DNA of 7,717 nucleotides, taken from positions 1-7,717 of the forward strand of contig JAQGHJ010000326.1 of the NCBI GenBank assembly GCA_028288905.1, read 5' to 3'. The notes below the pieces were generated by a model, which saw nothing but the letters and a program-made list of their open reading frames with translations, did not search any database and was not told where the DNA came from. Both the position numbers and the translations under genes were made by a program. Each line of letters starts with the position of its first letter. Positions within the stretch are counted from its first letter, which is position 1. The DNA comes from Phycisphaerales bacterium (GTDB taxonomy: Bacteria; Planctomycetota; Phycisphaerae; Tepidisphaerales; Tepidisphaeraceae). Positions 6,397 to 7,717 of the stretch are shown here, in pieces.

Positions 6397-7263
6397 CTAC
6401 CCCCGCCCCGCGCTCGGCCGGGTCCCGGTCACCTCGAAGTACACCCGCGAGAAGTGGTTCTGGCTCACGAACCCGCACACCCGGGCGATCTCCTTGATCG
6501 CCAGGGTGCTGCCCCGGAGCAGGTGGCGGGCGCGGTCGACCCGCAGGCGGCGGAGCAACTCGGCCGGGCCGACGCCGCGGTGGCGGGCGGCGAGGCGGGT
6601 GAGCTGGCTGCGGCTGAGCCCGACGGCCGCGGCGACGGCGTCGACCCCGATCGGGTCGGACAGGTGGTCGGCCATGTAACGTTCGGCCGCCGCCAACCGC
6701 ATGTCCGGGCCGGGCGGGGCGGACCCACCCCCCGGGGTCGGCAGCGGGACGGGCTTAACGACGAGCTCGCCGAGCAGTTCCCACACGGCCGACATCATCC
6801 GGGCCGACCGGGCGGGGCCGGCCGCGTCCAAGGTCGCACGCAGCCGGCGGGCGGCGTCGGCCACCGTCGCCGGGTCACCGGGGTGGATGACGCCCGCCGC
6901 CACACGACGGGCGAACGCGGCGGTCGGTAAGGCCGGGTCGTCTCTGAGCCGCAGGTCCACGATCCGGGCCCGGGCAGGGGGCTCGGCCCCCGGCGGGCCC
7001 GGTGGCACCACCCGGTGTCTCTGGCCGGGCGACAGCACGAGGCCGCCTCCGGGCCCGACCCGTAACCGGTCCGGCCCGACCTCCATCCCCATCTCCCCCT
7101 CGACCACCCACAACACCTGGATCTCGGCGTGGCTGTGCCGGTCGTGCGGGGCCGCCATCGTCAGCGACGCCTCGGACAGGTACGGGATGCCAAACTCCGG
7201 GGCGGCCACGGCAAAACGCCCGGCGTACCGGGCAGACAGGATTGGCTTGACGGGTTCGGTCAT
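6397..7263 (-). CDS. AraC family transcriptional regulator with N-terminal cupin
   Basis: A 288-residue cytoplasmic DNA-binding regulator. The N-terminal half is a cupin sensor: PHDRHSHAEIQVLWVVEGEM (39-58) carries His residues at 40, 43 and 45, and SPGQRH ends at H83, the usual pattern for a small ligand or metal site. A Pro/Gly-rich linker lies near 171-187. The C-terminal AraC DNA-binding domain has two helix-turn-helix units: about 205-233 (IGVDAVAAAVGLSRSQLTRL) and about 252-288 (LAIKEIARVCGFVSQNHFSR, ending GTRPSAGRG). The length is normal for the family. ATG 7263 has no strong ribosome-binding site nearby. The gene diverges from the secreted protein starting at 7638, a natural candidate target. 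A decayed copy of its 3' end lies at 4434-4566. The ligand is unknown. Confidence 0.93.
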   Translation of the reverse strand: MTEPVKPILSARYAGRFAVAAPEFGIPYLSEASLTMAAPHDRHSHAEIQVLWVVEGEMGMEVGPDRLRVGPGGGLVLSPGQRHRVVPPGPPGAEPPARARIVDLRLRDDPALPTAAFARRVAAGVIHPGDPATVADAARRLRATLDAAGPARSARMMSAVWELLGELVVKPVPLPTPGGGSAPPGPDMRLAAAERYMADHLSDPIGVDAVAAAVGLSRSQLTRLAARHRGVGPAELLRRLRVDRARHLLRGSTLAIKEIARVCGFVSQNHFSRVYFEVTGTRPSAGRG

Positions 7264-7626
7264 GAATGGCGGCCCGACGCTCCGGGGTCGTGCGTCAAAC
7301 GGACATCGGATGCGGCATTCTCATTCTTGCTCGGCCGGCGGTCGGCTGCAATACTACGGGCGTCACACGTCGGGCCGACGGCCTGTTCGAATGCGTCCAT
7401 CGGCCTCTCGGGGAATGCGACAAACGGATCAACGGAACGGCGTCGCGGGCATAAGCATGTCGGGCGCCACGAAGCCCGCCGGGGTAAACGTGCCGGCGGG
7501 GCCCGGTGAGCGCCGCCGGCGTTGCCCGTGGTCGGTGCCGAGGAGGTTGGGTTCGCGGGCGGGTCAGCCGACCTGCCGAGGCGGCTCCCGCGTCCAACCG
7601 ACGCACGCGTTTCCTCCCGTCCGGAC
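7264..7626. other. divergent intergenic region, AraC regulator and secreted gene
   Basis: The 374 bases between the two divergent starts hold no recognisable gene. A weak promoter-like pair (TTGCTC at 7327-7332 and AATACT at 7350-7355, 17-base spacing) points toward the plus-strand gene but lies about 280 bases from its start. A short dyad CGTCGG-G-CCGACG spans 7368-7380, and a GC stem (7475-7482 with 7493-7500, 10-base loop) follows. Any of these could be regulatory, but in such GC-rich DNA they may be chance. Confidence 0.35.
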
Positions 7627-7630
7627 GGAG
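7627..7630 (+). promoter_or_regulatory. Shine-Dalgarno for truncated secreted gene
   Basis: GGAG lies seven bases before ATG 7638 and supports that start. Confidence 0.55.
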
Positions 7631-7637
7631 CGACAGC

Positions 7638-7717
7638 ATGACGAAGGACCGGGCAGGGACAGGCATCCGCCGCCGCCTCCTCATCGCGGTCGCCGCGACG
7701 TTTGGGGCTTCGCTGTC
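7638..7717 (+). CDS. N-terminus of secreted or membrane protein, cut by window end
   Basis: Only about 26 residues are visible. They read as a classical signal sequence or first membrane helix: a polar start (MTKDRAGTG), a basic patch IRRR, then a hydrophobic run LLIAVAATFGASL that continues past the window. A well-placed GGAG precedes the ATG. The product cannot be identified. Its position, divergent from the cupin-AraC regulator, makes regulation by that protein plausible. Confidence 0.65.
   Translation, partial: MTKDRAGTGIRRRLLIAVAATFGASL

Noticed and set aside
7327..7355. Sigma-70-like promoter TTGCTC-17-AATACT
   Set aside because: Only 3/6 and 4/6 consensus matches and about 280 bases from the next start; noted in the intergenic entry but not called as a promoter.

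Overview
The window is very GC-rich bacterial DNA. It suggests a planctomycete of the Gemmataceae type, judged from several features together: a secreted multi-haem c-type cytochrome next to a secreted beta-propeller dehydrogenase-like protein, Ala/Pro-rich secreted proteins, and dispersed palindromic repeats of the kind that in translation read like 'GETPMP' or 'WASRPC'. This placement is inference from gene content and composition, not a search result. I see no rRNA, tRNA, CRISPR array, intact transposon or recognised defence system.

Layout. (1) Positions 1-3392 carry two overlapping plus-strand genes: the 3' part of a c-type cytochrome with two visible CxxCH haem sites, then a signal-peptide-bearing beta-propeller protein of the PQQ/sorbosone-dehydrogenase-like group. 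They probably form an extracytoplasmic oxidation and electron-transfer pair. A palindromic repeat sits at the start of the second gene and affects where translation begins. (2) Positions 3449-3922 hold a DUF1810 protein. A hairpin-rich gap with a near-perfect 33-bp inverted repeat separates it from a convergent, apparently unpartnered DUF433 antitoxin-like gene (4181-4381, minus). (3) Positions 4434 to about 4566 are a decayed copy of the 3' end of an AraC-type gene, matching the intact regulator further along. (4) Positions 4805-6061 encode a secreted protein with a trypsin-like fold (His, Asp and GFSGAP Ser all present) and a PsbP/DUF1795-like C-terminal domain. (5) Positions 6062-6396 are a gap with a second large inverted-repeat pair. 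(6) Positions 6397-7263 (minus) encode an intact cupin-AraC regulator. After 374 bases without a gene, a divergent secreted or membrane protein starts at 7638 and runs off the window.

The most notable signal is the set of four related palindromic elements. Two large inverted structures lie exactly between convergent genes, where they could act as two-way terminators or REP/BIME-like elements. One smaller element lies in the translation-initiation region of the beta-propeller gene. The AraC remnant points to past duplication or recombination of regulator sequence. No previously undescribed multi-gene system can be supported from this window.
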